Shown piece by piece: positions 51,326 through 60,484 of a stretch of 64,000 nucleotides of DNA (its first letter is position 1; every line of letters starts with the position of its first letter). The notes under the pieces were generated by a model that was not told the DNA's origin, did not search any database, and saw only the letters and a list, made by a program, of their open reading frames with translations. The stretch is from JBDWFY01 sp965275915 (GTDB lineage Bacteria > Pseudomonadota > Alphaproteobacteria > Rhizobiales > Stappiaceae): the NCBI GenBank assembly GCA_965275915.1, contig CBDHYI010000005.1:186001-250000 (forward strand), written 5' to 3'. A program made the position numbers and the translations under genes.

Positions 51326-51775
51326 ATGACCACGACCGACCGGCTAACCCCGCAAGAGCTTGCGGAAGCCTGTGCAAAGGCAATGTGGGAGGCTGACCAC
51401 GCCTCCCGGGCTCTGAACATGGTTGTTGACCATGTCGCGCCCGGGGAAGCCGTTCTTACGATGACAGTGACGCAAGAGATGACCAATGGGCATGGCGCCG
51501 CCCATGGCGGGTATGTGTTCACGCTGGCCGACAGCGCCTTTGCGTTTGCCTGCAACACCTACAATCAGATGACCGTGGCACAGAATTGCTCGATCACCTA
51601 CCTCGCCCCGGGCGCTTTGGGAGATCAATTGACTGCGAGCGCAAAGGAGATTTTCCGGAAAGGCCGTTCGGGCCTTTATGATGTGAGCGTATCGCGGAAT
51701 GATGGGGAGTTGATCGCAGCGTTTCGCGGCCTCGCCCGCACCGTGGGCAAAACCCTCCTGCCATCGGGCCAATAA
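51326..51775 (+). CDS. paaI: Hydroxyphenylacetyl-CoA thioesterase PaaI
   Basis: 149 residues from MTTTDRLTPQEL. Hotdog thioesterase with the PaaI signature TNGHGAAHGGYVFTLADSAFAFA near 52-75 and NCSITYLAPGALGDQLTASA. Hydrolyses CoA esters of hydroxylated or dead-end phenylacetate intermediates to release trapped CoA. It follows paaG with a one-base gap (TGA G ATG) and is 33 bp before paaK. Confidence 0.94.
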   Translation: MTTTDRLTPQELAEACAKAMWEADHASRALNMVVDHVAPGEAVLTMTVTQEMTNGHGAAHGGYVFTLADSAFAFACNTYNQMTVAQNCSITYLAPGALGDQLTASAKEIFRKGRSGLYDVSVSRNDGELIAAFRGLARTVGKTLLPSGQ

Positions 51776-51808
51776 CGCGGAACCGGACAGGGTTTGTAAG
51801 AGGATACC

Positions 51809-53119
51809 ATGAAAAACCTGACCCCAAGCAGAGACAGTCTGGACCCGATCGAGATCGCGTCGCGCGATGAGATAACGGCACTGCAATTGAAGCGCATGCA
51901 AAAATCGCTGCGCCATGCCTATGAAGGATCACCGTTTTTCAAAGCCAGATTTGATCAGCATGGCGTTCATCCGGACGACCTGAAATCGCTTGCGGATCTG
52001 TCCAGGTTCCCGTTCACGACCAAACAGGATCTGCGAGACTGCTATCCGTTCGGAATGTTCGCCGTTCCCAGAGAACAACTGGTCAGGATTCACGGATCAT
52101 CCGGAACGACGGGAAAACCGACCGTCGTCGGTTACACAAAGACCGACATCGACAATTGGGCCGACCTGATTGCCCGGTCCATTCGCGCATCAGGGGGGCG
52201 CCCCGGGGACATCTGTCATATAGCCTATGGCTATGGTCTCTTTACCGGCGGTCTTGGTGCACATTACGGTGCAGAACGCCTTGGCTGTACCGTGGTCCCG
52301 GTCTCCGGCGGCATGACAGAGCGCCAGGTCACACTGCTGCAGGACTTCCGGCCAGAGATCATAATGGTCACACCGTCCTACATGCTCTCCATTCTTGATG
52401 AATTCCGCCGCCAGGGCATCGATCCCCGCGAAAGTTCGCTCAATGTCGGCATCTTCGGAGCCGAGCCCTGGACCAACAATATGCGGGAAGAAATCGAGCA
52501 GGCTTTCGATATGCATGCCGTCGACATTTACGGCCTTTCGGAAATCATGGGGCCGGGCGTTGCCAACGAATGTGTGGAAACGAAGGACGGTCTGCATCTC
52601 TGGGAAGATCATTTCTATCCGGAGATCATCGATCCCCAGACAGAAGAGGTTCTGCCGGACGGAGATATGGGCGAACTCGTGTTTACAACGCTGACCAAGG
52701 AAGGCCTGCCGATGGTTCGCTACCGCACGCGCGACCTCACACGCCTGCTGCCCGGCACGGCCCGGTCAATGCGCCGCATCGAAAAAATCACCGGCCGCTC
52801 GGACGACATGATTATCCTGCGTGGCGTGAATGTATTCCCGACGCAGATCGAAGAACAGATCCTCAAAGTCTCCGGCCTTGCGCCTCACTTTCAGATTGAG
52901 CTGACAAAAAAAGGCCGCATGGATGCAATGATTGTCCATGCTGAGGCGACCCGGGCACATGCGGGCGCCGAGGCGCGGGAAGCATCATCCAGGGAATTGT
53001 CTCATCACATAAAATCCGTTATCGGCATTTCCTCAATTATCGAAGTGCATGATCCGGATACTGTCGTTCGATCCGAAGGCAAGGCGAAGCGTGTGGTTGA
53101 TAATCGCGAACAGAGTTAG
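51809..53119 (+). CDS. paaK: Phenylacetate-CoA ligase PaaK
   Basis: 436 residues, the normal length of PaaK. AMP-forming ligase motifs are RIHGSSGTTGKPTVVGYTK (P-loop, near 93-111), DIYGLSEIMGPGVANEC, VFTTLTKEGLPMVRYRTRDLTRLL and GRSDDMIILRGVNVFPTQIE (hinge). It activates phenylacetate to phenylacetyl-CoA, the first committed step and the inducer of the cluster. GTAAGAGGA lies before the ATG. Confidence 0.95.
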   Translation: MKNLTPSRDSLDPIEIASRDEITALQLKRMQKSLRHAYEGSPFFKARFDQHGVHPDDLKSLADLSRFPFTTKQDLRDCYPFGMFAVPREQLVRIHGSSGTTGKPTVVGYTKTDIDNWADLIARSIRASGGRPGDICHIAYGYGLFTGGLGAHYGAERLGCTVVPVSGGMTERQVTLLQDFRPEIIMVTPSYMLSILDEFRRQGIDPRESSLNVGIFGAEPWTNNMREEIEQAFDMHAVDIYGLSEIMGPGVANECVETKDGLHLWEDHFYPEIIDPQTEEVLPDGDMGELVFTTLTKEGLPMVRYRTRDLTRLLPGTARSMRRIEKITGRSDDMIILRGVNVFPTQIEEQILKVSGLAPHFQIELTKKGRMDAMIVHAEATRAHAGAEAREASSRELSHHIKSVIGISSIIEVHDPDTVVRSEGKAKRVVDNREQS

Positions 53120-53136
53120 AGGCAGAGGACTGGACT

Positions 53137-53736
53137 ATGGCGCGCACCCGTGCGAACGATTTCGATGAAAAGCGTCACGGCCTGTTGCTGGATGCAGCCC
53201 GTGTCTTTGCGACACAGGGCATGGAGAAAGCCTCCATGTCGCAGATCGCCACACTGGCGGGCGTCTCCAAGTCGCTTCTTTATCACTATTATCCTTCAAA
53301 GGGAGAGCTGATCTTTGCGATCATCCACTCGCACCTTGAAGACCTGAACACGGCGCTGGAAGACGCCTACGATCCCGATCTGCCGCCGGAACAACGCCTC
53401 CGCAAACTGGTTGAGACGGTTTTGCTCGCCTATAAAGGCGCCGACGAACAGCACAAGGTGCAGCTCAACGCAGCGCCGGCGCTGTCCGACGAGCAGAAAC
53501 TGGAACTCGCCGCTCTGGAGCGTCGGATCGTCAAACATTTTTCAACAATCCTGCTTGAGATCCACCCGGAACTGAATACGCCGGGCCGTCCGCTTCTGAT
53601 GCCCGTCACCATGTCACTCTTCGGAATGATGAACTGGGTTTATATGTGGTTCCGCGATAACGGTCCGGTTTCGCGCGAGGAATATGCCGAGATAGCGACA
53701 ACGCTCATTCTTGAAGGCGTGAAAGCGGTCCGCTGA
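53137..53736 (+). CDS. paaR: TetR-family regulator of the phenylacetate cluster
   Basis: 199 residues. N-terminal HTH: DAARVFATQGMEKASMSQIATLAGVSKSLLYHYYPSKGELIFAII. The C-terminal ligand domain is all helical with a TetR_C (YcdC-like) shape. It follows paaK by 17 bp and so is cotranscribed, with operator candidates before both paa units. Known PaaR proteins release DNA on binding phenylacetyl-CoA; that role here is inferred from context. Confidence 0.88.
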   Translation: MARTRANDFDEKRHGLLLDAARVFATQGMEKASMSQIATLAGVSKSLLYHYYPSKGELIFAIIHSHLEDLNTALEDAYDPDLPPEQRLRKLVETVLLAYKGADEQHKVQLNAAPALSDEQKLELAALERRIVKHFSTILLEIHPELNTPGRPLLMPVTMSLFGMMNWVYMWFRDNGPVSREEYAEIATTLILEGVKAVR

Positions 53737-53858
53737 TCAGACCTGCCGTTGACAAACCGCATGGGCTGAGACCTCATCCCGACGATAAAAAGCCAGGCCA
53801 CCCCGGAATTGGCGGTCCGGCTTATGTTGGTCCTGCCCTCTCGTGACGGGCAAAATCC

Positions 53859-55919
53859 TTATGCGGCCGACCAGGTTTTGGCCACCATCGTCAACACATC
53901 ATATTGCGCAACGACTTCCTCGTTCTGATTGGTGATACAGCAATCCCAGCGTACTTCGCCGTAATCGGCATTCTCACGCGGATTGATTTCCTTACAGGTC
54001 AGCCGGACCTGCAAACTGTCGCCGAAATAGACCGGGGTCAAAAAGCGCAGATTATCGACGCCATAATTTGCAAGCACCGGACCGGGGTTCGGTTCCACAA
54101 ACAGCCCTGCTGCAAATGAGGCGATGAGATATCCGTGCGCCACCCGATCCTCGAAAAACGGATTGGCTTTTGCCGCTTCGCTGTCCATGTGAGCATAAAA
54201 AGTGTCACCGGTGAAGTGGGCGAATGTCTCCACATCCTCTTGCGTGATCTGACGTTTGGGAGACTGGAACTGGTCGCCGACCCGCAGATCCTCCAGAGAC
54301 TTACGAAACGGATGCACATCCTCATGCACCGGTGCGCCATCGATCCATTGACCGGTGACGGCCGACAGCAGAGCCGGCGTTCCCTGAACAGCCGTTCTTT
54401 GCATGAAGTGCTTTACACCCCGCATACCGCCCATTTCCTCGCCGCCACCGGCGCGGCCGGGTCCGCCGTGCACCAGCGGCGCCAATGGAGATCCGTGGCC
54501 GGTTGATGTTTTCGCACTGCGCCGGTTCCCGATCAGAACACGTCCGTGATAGGACGCCAGCCCGCGAACGACGTCTGCCGCAACCGACGGATCGTTGGTG
54601 AACAGGGACGATACCAGGGAGCCCCGCCCCTTTCGGGCAAGAACCACGGCCTCGTCCGCGTCCTCATAGGCCATCACAGTCGACACCGGGCCGAAAGCCT
54701 CCACCGAATGGATGGCTTCCGCAGACATCGGATTGTCTGCACGCAGCAGAACCGGGCTCATGAAAGCGCCCCGTACAGCGTCGCCGGAGACCAAGTCGAC
54801 ATCATCAACCGTGCCGGCAACAATTTCCGCATCCTGCTGCAATGTCCGGACAGTGTCACGCACGCCATCGCGGTCGCCCACGGACACCAGAGCCCCCATG
54901 CGTGTCGCTTCATCATCCGGCAGGCCGACTTTCGTCTTTGCGAGCCGTGCTGACAATGCGTCGATCACCGCGGCCTCGTGAGGTTTCGGAACGAGAATCC
55001 GCCGGATGGCGGTACATTTCTGGCCGGCCTTGACGGTCATTTCACGGGCGGCTTCTTTGACGAACAGATCGAACTCTTCCGAACCCGGTCCAACATCCGT
55101 TCCAAGAATCGATGCATTCAGACTGTCAGCTTCCATCGTAAAACGAACCGAATGTCGGACAATCGAAGGCGATGCCCTCAACATCTGACCTGTTCTTGCC
55201 GACCCGGTGAAAGTCACAACATCCTGCTCAATCACGTGATCGAGCATGTCGCCGGAACTCCCCGTGACAATCTGCAGCGCACCTTCAGGCAGAATATCCA
55301 TCTCCAGGATGCGCCGGACCACCAGTTCCGTAAGATAGGCGGTCTGAGATGCGGGTTTGACCACACATGGCATCCCGGCAATCAGGGCCGGTGCGATCTT
55401 TTCCAGCATTCCCCAGACCGGAAAATTGAACGCATTGATATGAACGGCGACGCCGCGCATCGGCGAGAGGATATGCTGAGCCACGAATGAGCCGTCTTTC
55501 GACAATGGCTCCACCGGACCCTCGGTCAGAACGTGGGTGTTGGGCAACTCGCGGCGCGCCTTTGAGGCGAAGGTCAGAAGCGTGCCGATGCCGCCTTCGA
55601 TATCGACCCAGGCATCCATGCGGGTCGCGCCGGTGGCAAAGCTTTCCTGATAGAACTCTTCTTTGATTTCCATCAGCTTCTTGCCGACGGCGCGCAGGAG
55701 TATGGCGCGTTCATGGATGGTCAGCTTTCTCAGAGCTTCGCCGCCAACGGCCCGGCCCCACTCCAATGCACCGGCAAAATCGAGCCCGGATGTTCCGATG
55801 AAGGCGTGAATTTCACCGGTCGCAGCGTTTGCGACCGGCTTGCCGTCGCCCTCACCTTTCTGCCACGAACCGCTCAGATAGCTTTCCAGGCGACGGGGTT
55901 GCTCTGAATTGAGTATCAT
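53859..55919 (-). CDS. paaZ: Bifunctional oxepin-CoA hydrolase/semialdehyde dehydrogenase PaaZ
   Basis: 686 residues. About 1-520 is an ALDH (GVAVHINAFNFPVWGM, VTFTGSARTGQML, KAGQKCTAIRRILVP with the catalytic Cys, VEAFGPVSTVMAYEDADEAV). About 535-686 is an MaoC-like hydratase (ITQEDVETFAHFTGDTFYAHMDSEAAK with the D-x4-H pair, DRVAHGYLIASFAAGLF). The hydratase opens the oxepin ring and the ALDH oxidises the resulting aldehyde. It is the last gene of the leftward paa operon. Confidence 0.95.
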   Translation of the reverse strand: MILNSEQPRRLESYLSGSWQKGEGDGKPVANAATGEIHAFIGTSGLDFAGALEWGRAVGGEALRKLTIHERAILLRAVGKKLMEIKEEFYQESFATGATRMDAWVDIEGGIGTLLTFASKARRELPNTHVLTEGPVEPLSKDGSFVAQHILSPMRGVAVHINAFNFPVWGMLEKIAPALIAGMPCVVKPASQTAYLTELVVRRILEMDILPEGALQIVTGSSGDMLDHVIEQDVVTFTGSARTGQMLRASPSIVRHSVRFTMEADSLNASILGTDVGPGSEEFDLFVKEAAREMTVKAGQKCTAIRRILVPKPHEAAVIDALSARLAKTKVGLPDDEATRMGALVSVGDRDGVRDTVRTLQQDAEIVAGTVDDVDLVSGDAVRGAFMSPVLLRADNPMSAEAIHSVEAFGPVSTVMAYEDADEAVVLARKGRGSLVSSLFTNDPSVAADVVRGLASYHGRVLIGNRRSAKTSTGHGSPLAPLVHGGPGRAGGGEEMGGMRGVKHFMQRTAVQGTPALLSAVTGQWIDGAPVHEDVHPFRKSLEDLRVGDQFQSPKRQITQEDVETFAHFTGDTFYAHMDSEAAKANPFFEDRVAHGYLIASFAAGLFVEPNPGPVLANYGVDNLRFLTPVYFGDSLQVRLTCKEINPRENADYGEVRWDCCITNQNEEVVAQYDVLTMVAKTWSAA

Positions 55920-55934
55920 ATCGATCTTTCTGAA

Positions 55935-56678
55935 TTACGCGAGTTTCAACGTTGCCAGACAGTCGTCGGCACGGGTTTTCCAGTCCGCCAGAAGGGCTTC
56001 GTTTTTGCTATGCCGGAGGCCCAGCTTTACGAGGCGTTCAAAATTCTGCGAATTGCTGGCCCCGAATGTCTCGGCAACGCGCGGATACCAGTAGGACACA
56101 GACTGCCGCGCCTCGTCCCGTGCCTCGCCGTCGCGGCACACGTCAGCCAAGCCGTCAAGCCCTTGTTCCAGATGGCCTTTTTCCCGGGGGGCAATTTCCC
56201 GCAACAGATCGGCCAGCGGCGTGTAGGACACTCTGACCATTTCATGCAGCTGGACACCGGTCGCAAGGCCCATCAGGACATTCATCACCAGCGCATCGGT
56301 CCATCCGGCGAGCGGATAATGAAACACTGACAAGCGCATATCCCCGCCCCGTCTCCTGGGTTCAAGGACGGTATCCCGATCGACCCTTTCAGACCAGTTG
56401 TGCATCTTGTTATAGAGCGATTTGTCCGTTCCGAACTCGGTCATCAGATCCAGAACCTGCTCAGCATGCATCGCCTTATCCGCAACGATCCGGCTGGCGA
56501 TGATGCGTTCGCGAATTCCCGGAGCCCAGTTGATCGCATCCGCAAATCCTGCGGACGCAGCCAACTCGCTATCCACAAAGGAAGACATCAGGCGCAAAAG
56601 CTCGGCCCGATATCTCGGTGGGAGGTTTTCCGGGGTGCTGACCCGGCCGCCACCGGCCAGGTAGTCCTCGGTTGACAT
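55935..56678 (-). CDS. Additional PaaA/PaaC-family ferritin-like protein in the paa operon
   Basis: About 247 residues from MSTEDYLAGGGRVSTPENLP (56678); MTTEDQV at 56699 is possible and would overlap paaE by 11 bp. PF05138-like helices: RYRAELLRLMSSFVDSELA, ERIIASRIVADKAMHAEQVLDLMTEFG, RLSVFHYPLAGWTDALVMNVLMG and EIAPREKGHLEQGLDGL. It keeps E...E-x-x-H-like patterns (DKAMHAEQV; REKGHLEQG), so a diiron centre is possible. It is neither PaaA nor PaaC, both encoded upstream. Function unknown; position between paaE and paaZ implies a role in phenylacetate breakdown. Confidence 0.8.
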   Translation of the reverse strand: MSTEDYLAGGGRVSTPENLPPRYRAELLRLMSSFVDSELAASAGFADAINWAPGIRERIIASRIVADKAMHAEQVLDLMTEFGTDKSLYNKMHNWSERVDRDTVLEPRRRGGDMRLSVFHYPLAGWTDALVMNVLMGLATGVQLHEMVRVSYTPLADLLREIAPREKGHLEQGLDGLADVCRDGEARDEARQSVSYWYPRVAETFGASNSQNFERLVKLGLRHSKNEALLADWKTRADDCLATLKLA

Positions 56679-56688
56679 GACCTGATCT

Positions 56689-57765
56689 TCAGTCGTCATA
56701 GCTGAGCACCACCTTGTCTGAGAGCGGGATGCACTGGCAGGAAAGAACGTATCCTGCACGGATTTCGTAGTCCTCCAGCGCGTGGTTGATTTCCATCTCC
56801 ACATCGCCTTCAAGCACCTTGGCCCGGCAGGTGGAACACACGCCCGCCTTGCATGCGAAAGGTGCATCCATGTCGTTGTCGATTGCGGCATCAAGGACAG
56901 CCGTCCCGTCCTTGGGCATGGAGAATGTTCGCGTCGCACCGTCGAGCGTCACAGAGACCTCGCAGGTGTTGGCACTTGACGCCGTGTCCGCGGCTTGGGC
57001 CCGCTTTTTGACCCTGCCCGGTTGAGAAGAGGCAAACAGTTCGAACTTGATCTGCTCATCGGCAAGACCGTGCTTTCGAAGACTGTCGGCAATTGTCAGC
57101 ATCATCGGCTCGGGACCGCAGATAAATACGGTATCCACGGATTGCGCATCGAGCCAGAGCCTGAACAGCAGGTCCATTTTTTCCGCATCGATACGACCGG
57201 TAAACAAATCGATTTCCTGGCTTTCGCTTTCCAGAACATGAATGACGGAAAACCGCCCCAGATAAGTGTTTTTCAGATCCTCCAGCTCTTCCCGGAACAT
57301 GATCGAGCTGATTTGGCGATTGGCGTAAACCAGTGTGAAGGACGATTTCGGTTCGCGCGCCAGGACCGTTTTGATGATGGACAAGACGGGCGTAATGCCT
57401 GACCCGCCCGCAAATGCCATATAGGACTTTTCCGCATCGGAATCGATTTGGGTGAAGAAGCGCCCCATTGGCGGCATCGCTTCCACGGTGTCGCCCGCTT
57501 TCAGGTCTGAATTGGCCCAGGAAGAAAACGCACCGCCCTCAATGCGTTTGATCCCCACCTTGAGGCACTTCTCATCGAGGCCGGCGCAAATCGAATAAGA
57601 GCGGCGCAATTCATCGCCGTCGAAATCCCGGCGGAAGGTCAGATACTGGCCCTGTGTAAAGGCAAATGCCTCCGCATCTTCATCGCGCGGCTTCAGGGTC
57701 ACAACGACCGCATCACGCGTTTCTTTGCGCACGTCGACGACTTGCAGTGGATGAAAGCGGGACAT
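56689..57765 (-). CDS. paaE: Phenylacetyl-CoA epoxidase reductase subunit PaaE
   Basis: 358 residues. Residues about 1-240 are a ferredoxin-NADP reductase module (RRSYSICAG for FAD, YMAFAGGSGITPVLSIIKTVLAREPKSS for NADPH). Residues about 270-358 are a plant-type [2Fe-2S] ferredoxin (FACKAGVCSTCRAKV, C-x4-C-x2-C, with the fourth Cys in GYVLSCQ). It passes electrons from NADPH to the PaaA diiron site. Confidence 0.95.
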   Translation of the reverse strand: MSRFHPLQVVDVRKETRDAVVVTLKPRDEDAEAFAFTQGQYLTFRRDFDGDELRRSYSICAGLDEKCLKVGIKRIEGGAFSSWANSDLKAGDTVEAMPPMGRFFTQIDSDAEKSYMAFAGGSGITPVLSIIKTVLAREPKSSFTLVYANRQISSIMFREELEDLKNTYLGRFSVIHVLESESQEIDLFTGRIDAEKMDLLFRLWLDAQSVDTVFICGPEPMMLTIADSLRKHGLADEQIKFELFASSQPGRVKKRAQAADTASSANTCEVSVTLDGATRTFSMPKDGTAVLDAAIDNDMDAPFACKAGVCSTCRAKVLEGDVEMEINHALEDYEIRAGYVLSCQCIPLSDKVVLSYDD

Positions 57766-57792
57766 GAAGAGCTTTCCCTATCTAAATCTGGC

Positions 57793-58314
57793 TCAGTGGC
57801 ATTTGAAATAGTCAAACGGTTCAAGGCAGCCCTTGCAGCGCCAGGCGGATTTGCAGGGTGTTGAACCAAACCGGCTGACTTCCTCGGTATCGGCGGAGCC
57901 GCAACGCGGACACTCGACGGTCAGACCGCTGCCGCCTGCCAATCGGCGGGCGCGGGCGGACTGCACGCCATCACTGGCCGTGCCGTCGATCGGCGGTGCG
58001 ATACCGAAGGCTTTCAGTTTTCCCCGGGCGCTGTCCGTGATCCAATCCGTCGTCCAGGGGGGCGACAGGCGCCGTTCCAGGCGGTGATCGCGCACACCTT
58101 TCTCCCGAAGCTTGGATTCAATCGCCAGGTCAATCACGGCAGTCGCCGGACATCCGGAATATGTCGGCGTTACCGCTACGACGAGCGTGTCGCCGTCCCA
58201 TCGAACGTCACGGATAATGCCGAGTTCGGTCACCGACACGACAGGGATTTCCGGGTCCGGAACTTCGGACAACCATTCCCAGACATGTTGCGTCGAAGGG
58301 TGGGTTACGCTCAT
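57793..58314 (-). CDS. paaD: Phenylacetyl-CoA epoxidase maturation subunit PaaD
   Basis: 173 residues. The N-terminal MIP18/DUF59 part is VPDPEIPVVSVTELGIIRDV and TPTYSGCPATAVI; the C-terminal part has VECPRCGSADTEEVSRFGSTPCKSAWRCKGCLEPFDYFKCH, a four-plus-Cys metal or FeS site. PaaD is required for active epoxidase and acts in Fe-S or diiron assembly. Located 27 bp before paaE and 6 bp after paaC. Confidence 0.94.
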   Translation of the reverse strand: MSVTHPSTQHVWEWLSEVPDPEIPVVSVTELGIIRDVRWDGDTLVVAVTPTYSGCPATAVIDLAIESKLREKGVRDHRLERRLSPPWTTDWITDSARGKLKAFGIAPPIDGTASDGVQSARARRLAGGSGLTVECPRCGSADTEEVSRFGSTPCKSAWRCKGCLEPFDYFKCH

Positions 58315-58320
58315 CGCACT

Positions 58321-59154
58321 TTACCAGGTCACGCCGGGATAGGACCGCTGCAGAAACTGCATTTCGGCCAGAATATATCCAAGATGTTCCGTGTGGCGGC
58401 CGGTCTTGCCCCCGCGCTGCGCAAAGGAAACCGGTTCCGGCATGACCAATGTGGCTTCCTTCAGGACATCGGAAACCAGACCGGTCCAGGCCGCGCGAAG
58501 ATCCGACGGCTGCGGCGCAATTTTGTGGGCGGCGACTGCCTCATCCACGGCATCGTCGTCGAACATCTCGTCGATATAGGGCCAGAGGTGATCAAGCGCC
58601 CGCTGCATTCGGGTATGGCTTTCTTCAGTTCCGTCACCCAGCCGCACTACAAGATCCGAAGACCGGTCGAGCTGATACACCACTTCCTTGATCGCCTTGG
58701 CCGCAATTTCCGCAATTCGCGGGCTTCTGGAGTCCTGCAGCCGAACAAGGAGTTCGTGATACCACGCATCAAACAGGAACAGGCGCATCGTGGTCACAGC
58801 CATATCGCCCTTGGGCAACTCGGCAATCAGAAGATTGCGGAACTTGAAGCTGTCACGCAAGTACGCCAGGTCATCATCGGACCGGCCTTTGCCTTCCACT
58901 TCGCCCGCCAGGCCGAGCCACATCTGAGTATGTCCGATCAGATCGAGTGCCGTGTTGGCAACCGCGATGTCCTCTTCCAGCACCGGAGCCCGTCCGCACC
59001 ATTCGGACAGGCGATGCCCCATAATCAGGGTCGTGTCGCCGATGCGGCACAGCCACTCAAAGAGGTCTTCACGCAGATCCGCATCATTGACGAAGGGATC
59101 CGCCACCCCTGCTTCCGCGTCCATTTGGGGGTTTGTCGATGAGACGGCAGTCAT
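58321..59154 (-). CDS. paaC: Phenylacetyl-CoA epoxidase structural subunit PaaC
   Basis: 277 residues from MTAVSSTNPQMDAEAG, whose ATG overlaps the paaB stop (TGATG). Ferritin-like helices: WLCRIGDTTLIMGHRLSEWCGRAPVLEEDIAVANTALDLIGH, RNLLIAELPKGDMAVTTMRLFLFDAWYHELL and HTEHLGYILAEMQFLQRSYPG. PaaC is the non-catalytic partner of PaaA in the (AC)2 heterodimer. Length and order are normal. Confidence 0.95.
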   Translation of the reverse strand: MTAVSSTNPQMDAEAGVADPFVNDADLREDLFEWLCRIGDTTLIMGHRLSEWCGRAPVLEEDIAVANTALDLIGHTQMWLGLAGEVEGKGRSDDDLAYLRDSFKFRNLLIAELPKGDMAVTTMRLFLFDAWYHELLVRLQDSRSPRIAEIAAKAIKEVVYQLDRSSDLVVRLGDGTEESHTRMQRALDHLWPYIDEMFDDDAVDEAVAAHKIAPQPSDLRAAWTGLVSDVLKEATLVMPEPVSFAQRGGKTGRHTEHLGYILAEMQFLQRSYPGVTW

Positions 59155-59441
59155 CACATATGCCCCACATCGTCTGGAATTTCGAAAAATGTCGGATGCC
59201 GATAGACCTTGCTTTCGGCCGGATCGAACAGCGGTCCCTTTTCGGACGGACTGGACGCCACAATGTCGTTGGACCGGACAACCCAGATCGAGACGCCTTC
59301 CTTGCGGCGCGTGTAAACATCGCGGGCGTTGTTGATCGCCATCTCCGCGTCCGGCGCATGCAGACTTCCCACGTGACGATGGTTCAATCCATGCTGTCCG
59401 CGGATAAACACCTCCCACAACGGCCATTCTTTTTTCGACAT
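59154..59441 (-). CDS. paaB: Phenylacetyl-CoA epoxidase subunit PaaB
   Basis: 95 residues: KKEWPLWEVFIRGQHGLNHRHVGSLHAPDAEMAINNARDVYTRRKEGVSIWVV is the full PaaB pattern. PaaB bridges the PaaAC heterodimers in the larger multicomponent complex. It is 30 bp after paaA and joined to paaC by a one-base overlap. Confidence 0.96.
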   Translation of the reverse strand: MSKKEWPLWEVFIRGQHGLNHRHVGSLHAPDAEMAINNARDVYTRRKEGVSIWVVRSNDIVASSPSEKGPLFDPAESKVYRHPTFFEIPDDVGHM

Positions 59442-59471
59442 GAATGGAATCTCCCTTATCCGGTTGCCGCT

Positions 59472-60470
59472 TTATTCCGCCGCAACTGTTGCCGTGGCTC
59501 TGCGGGCGGCGGCCTTCTCGGCATATGCATTCAGACCGTCACGGAACCATGCGCCCTCGTCCCACGCTTGGTTGCGTGCACCCAGACGCTCCCTGTTGCA
59601 GGGACCCTCCCCTTTGATCACGGCAAAAAACTCAGCCCAGTCCGGTTCGGAAAAATCGTAACCGCCCTTTTCCTCGTTCCACTTCAGATGCTCGTCCGGA
59701 ACGGTCAGGCCAAGAAATTCGGCCTGCGGCACGGTTTGATCGACAAACTTCTGACGCAGCTCGTCATTGGTGTTCATCTTGATTTTCCAGGCCATTGACT
59801 GAGCGGAATGGACTGATTCCTTGTCGGAGGGCCCGAACATCATCAGCGCGGGATACCAGAAGCGGTTCAGGGCATCCTGTGCCATTTCCTTCTGTTCGGA
59901 CGATCCGTTCGCCATCTTCATCATGATGTCGTACCCCTGACGCTGATGGAAACTTTCTTCCTTACAGATCCGGATCATGGCGCGGCTGTAAGGTCCGTAG
60001 GATGTGCGCTGCAGCGGCACCTGGTTCATGATGGCCGCCCCGTCGACAAGCCAGCCGACCGCACCCATGTCTGCCCAGTTCAGAGTGGGATAGTTAAAGA
60101 TGGAGGAATATTTCATTTCTCCTGAATGCAGCTTTTCCGTCAGTTCATCACGGCTGACACCAAGGGTCTCCGCCGCGGAGTAAAGATAAAGCCCGTGCCC
60201 CGCCTCGTCCTGAATCTTGGCCAACAGGATTGCTTTGCGCTGCAGCGTCGGCGCGCGGGTAATCCAGTTGCCCTCAGGCAGTTGGCCGACAATTTCCGAG
60301 TGAGCATGCTGACCGATCTGCCGGATCAGCGTTTTTCGATAGCCGTCAGGCATCCATTCCTTGGGCTCGATTTTTTCGCCGCGATCGATCCGTTCCTGGA
60401 ACGCCAGCTCTTCCGGCGTCATGTCTTTTTTGGACCTGGCACCTTCCGATTTCACCATCTGCGCATACAT
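59472..60470 (-). CDS. paaA: Phenylacetyl-CoA epoxidase catalytic subunit PaaA
   Basis: 332 residues from MYAQMVKSEGARSK (60470). Diiron ligands are visible in ILLAKIQDEAGHGLYLYSAAE (E-x2-H) and MIRICKEESFHQRQGYD (E-x2-H), with further Glu residues in the helices before each pair. It epoxidises the aromatic ring of phenylacetyl-CoA using O2 and electrons from PaaE. Length and motifs are those of active PaaA. Confidence 0.96.
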   Translation of the reverse strand: MYAQMVKSEGARSKKDMTPEELAFQERIDRGEKIEPKEWMPDGYRKTLIRQIGQHAHSEIVGQLPEGNWITRAPTLQRKAILLAKIQDEAGHGLYLYSAAETLGVSRDELTEKLHSGEMKYSSIFNYPTLNWADMGAVGWLVDGAAIMNQVPLQRTSYGPYSRAMIRICKEESFHQRQGYDIMMKMANGSSEQKEMAQDALNRFWYPALMMFGPSDKESVHSAQSMAWKIKMNTNDELRQKFVDQTVPQAEFLGLTVPDEHLKWNEEKGGYDFSEPDWAEFFAVIKGEGPCNRERLGARNQAWDEGAWFRDGLNAYAEKAAARRATATVAAE

Positions 60471-60484
60471 GGCCGATCTCCTTC

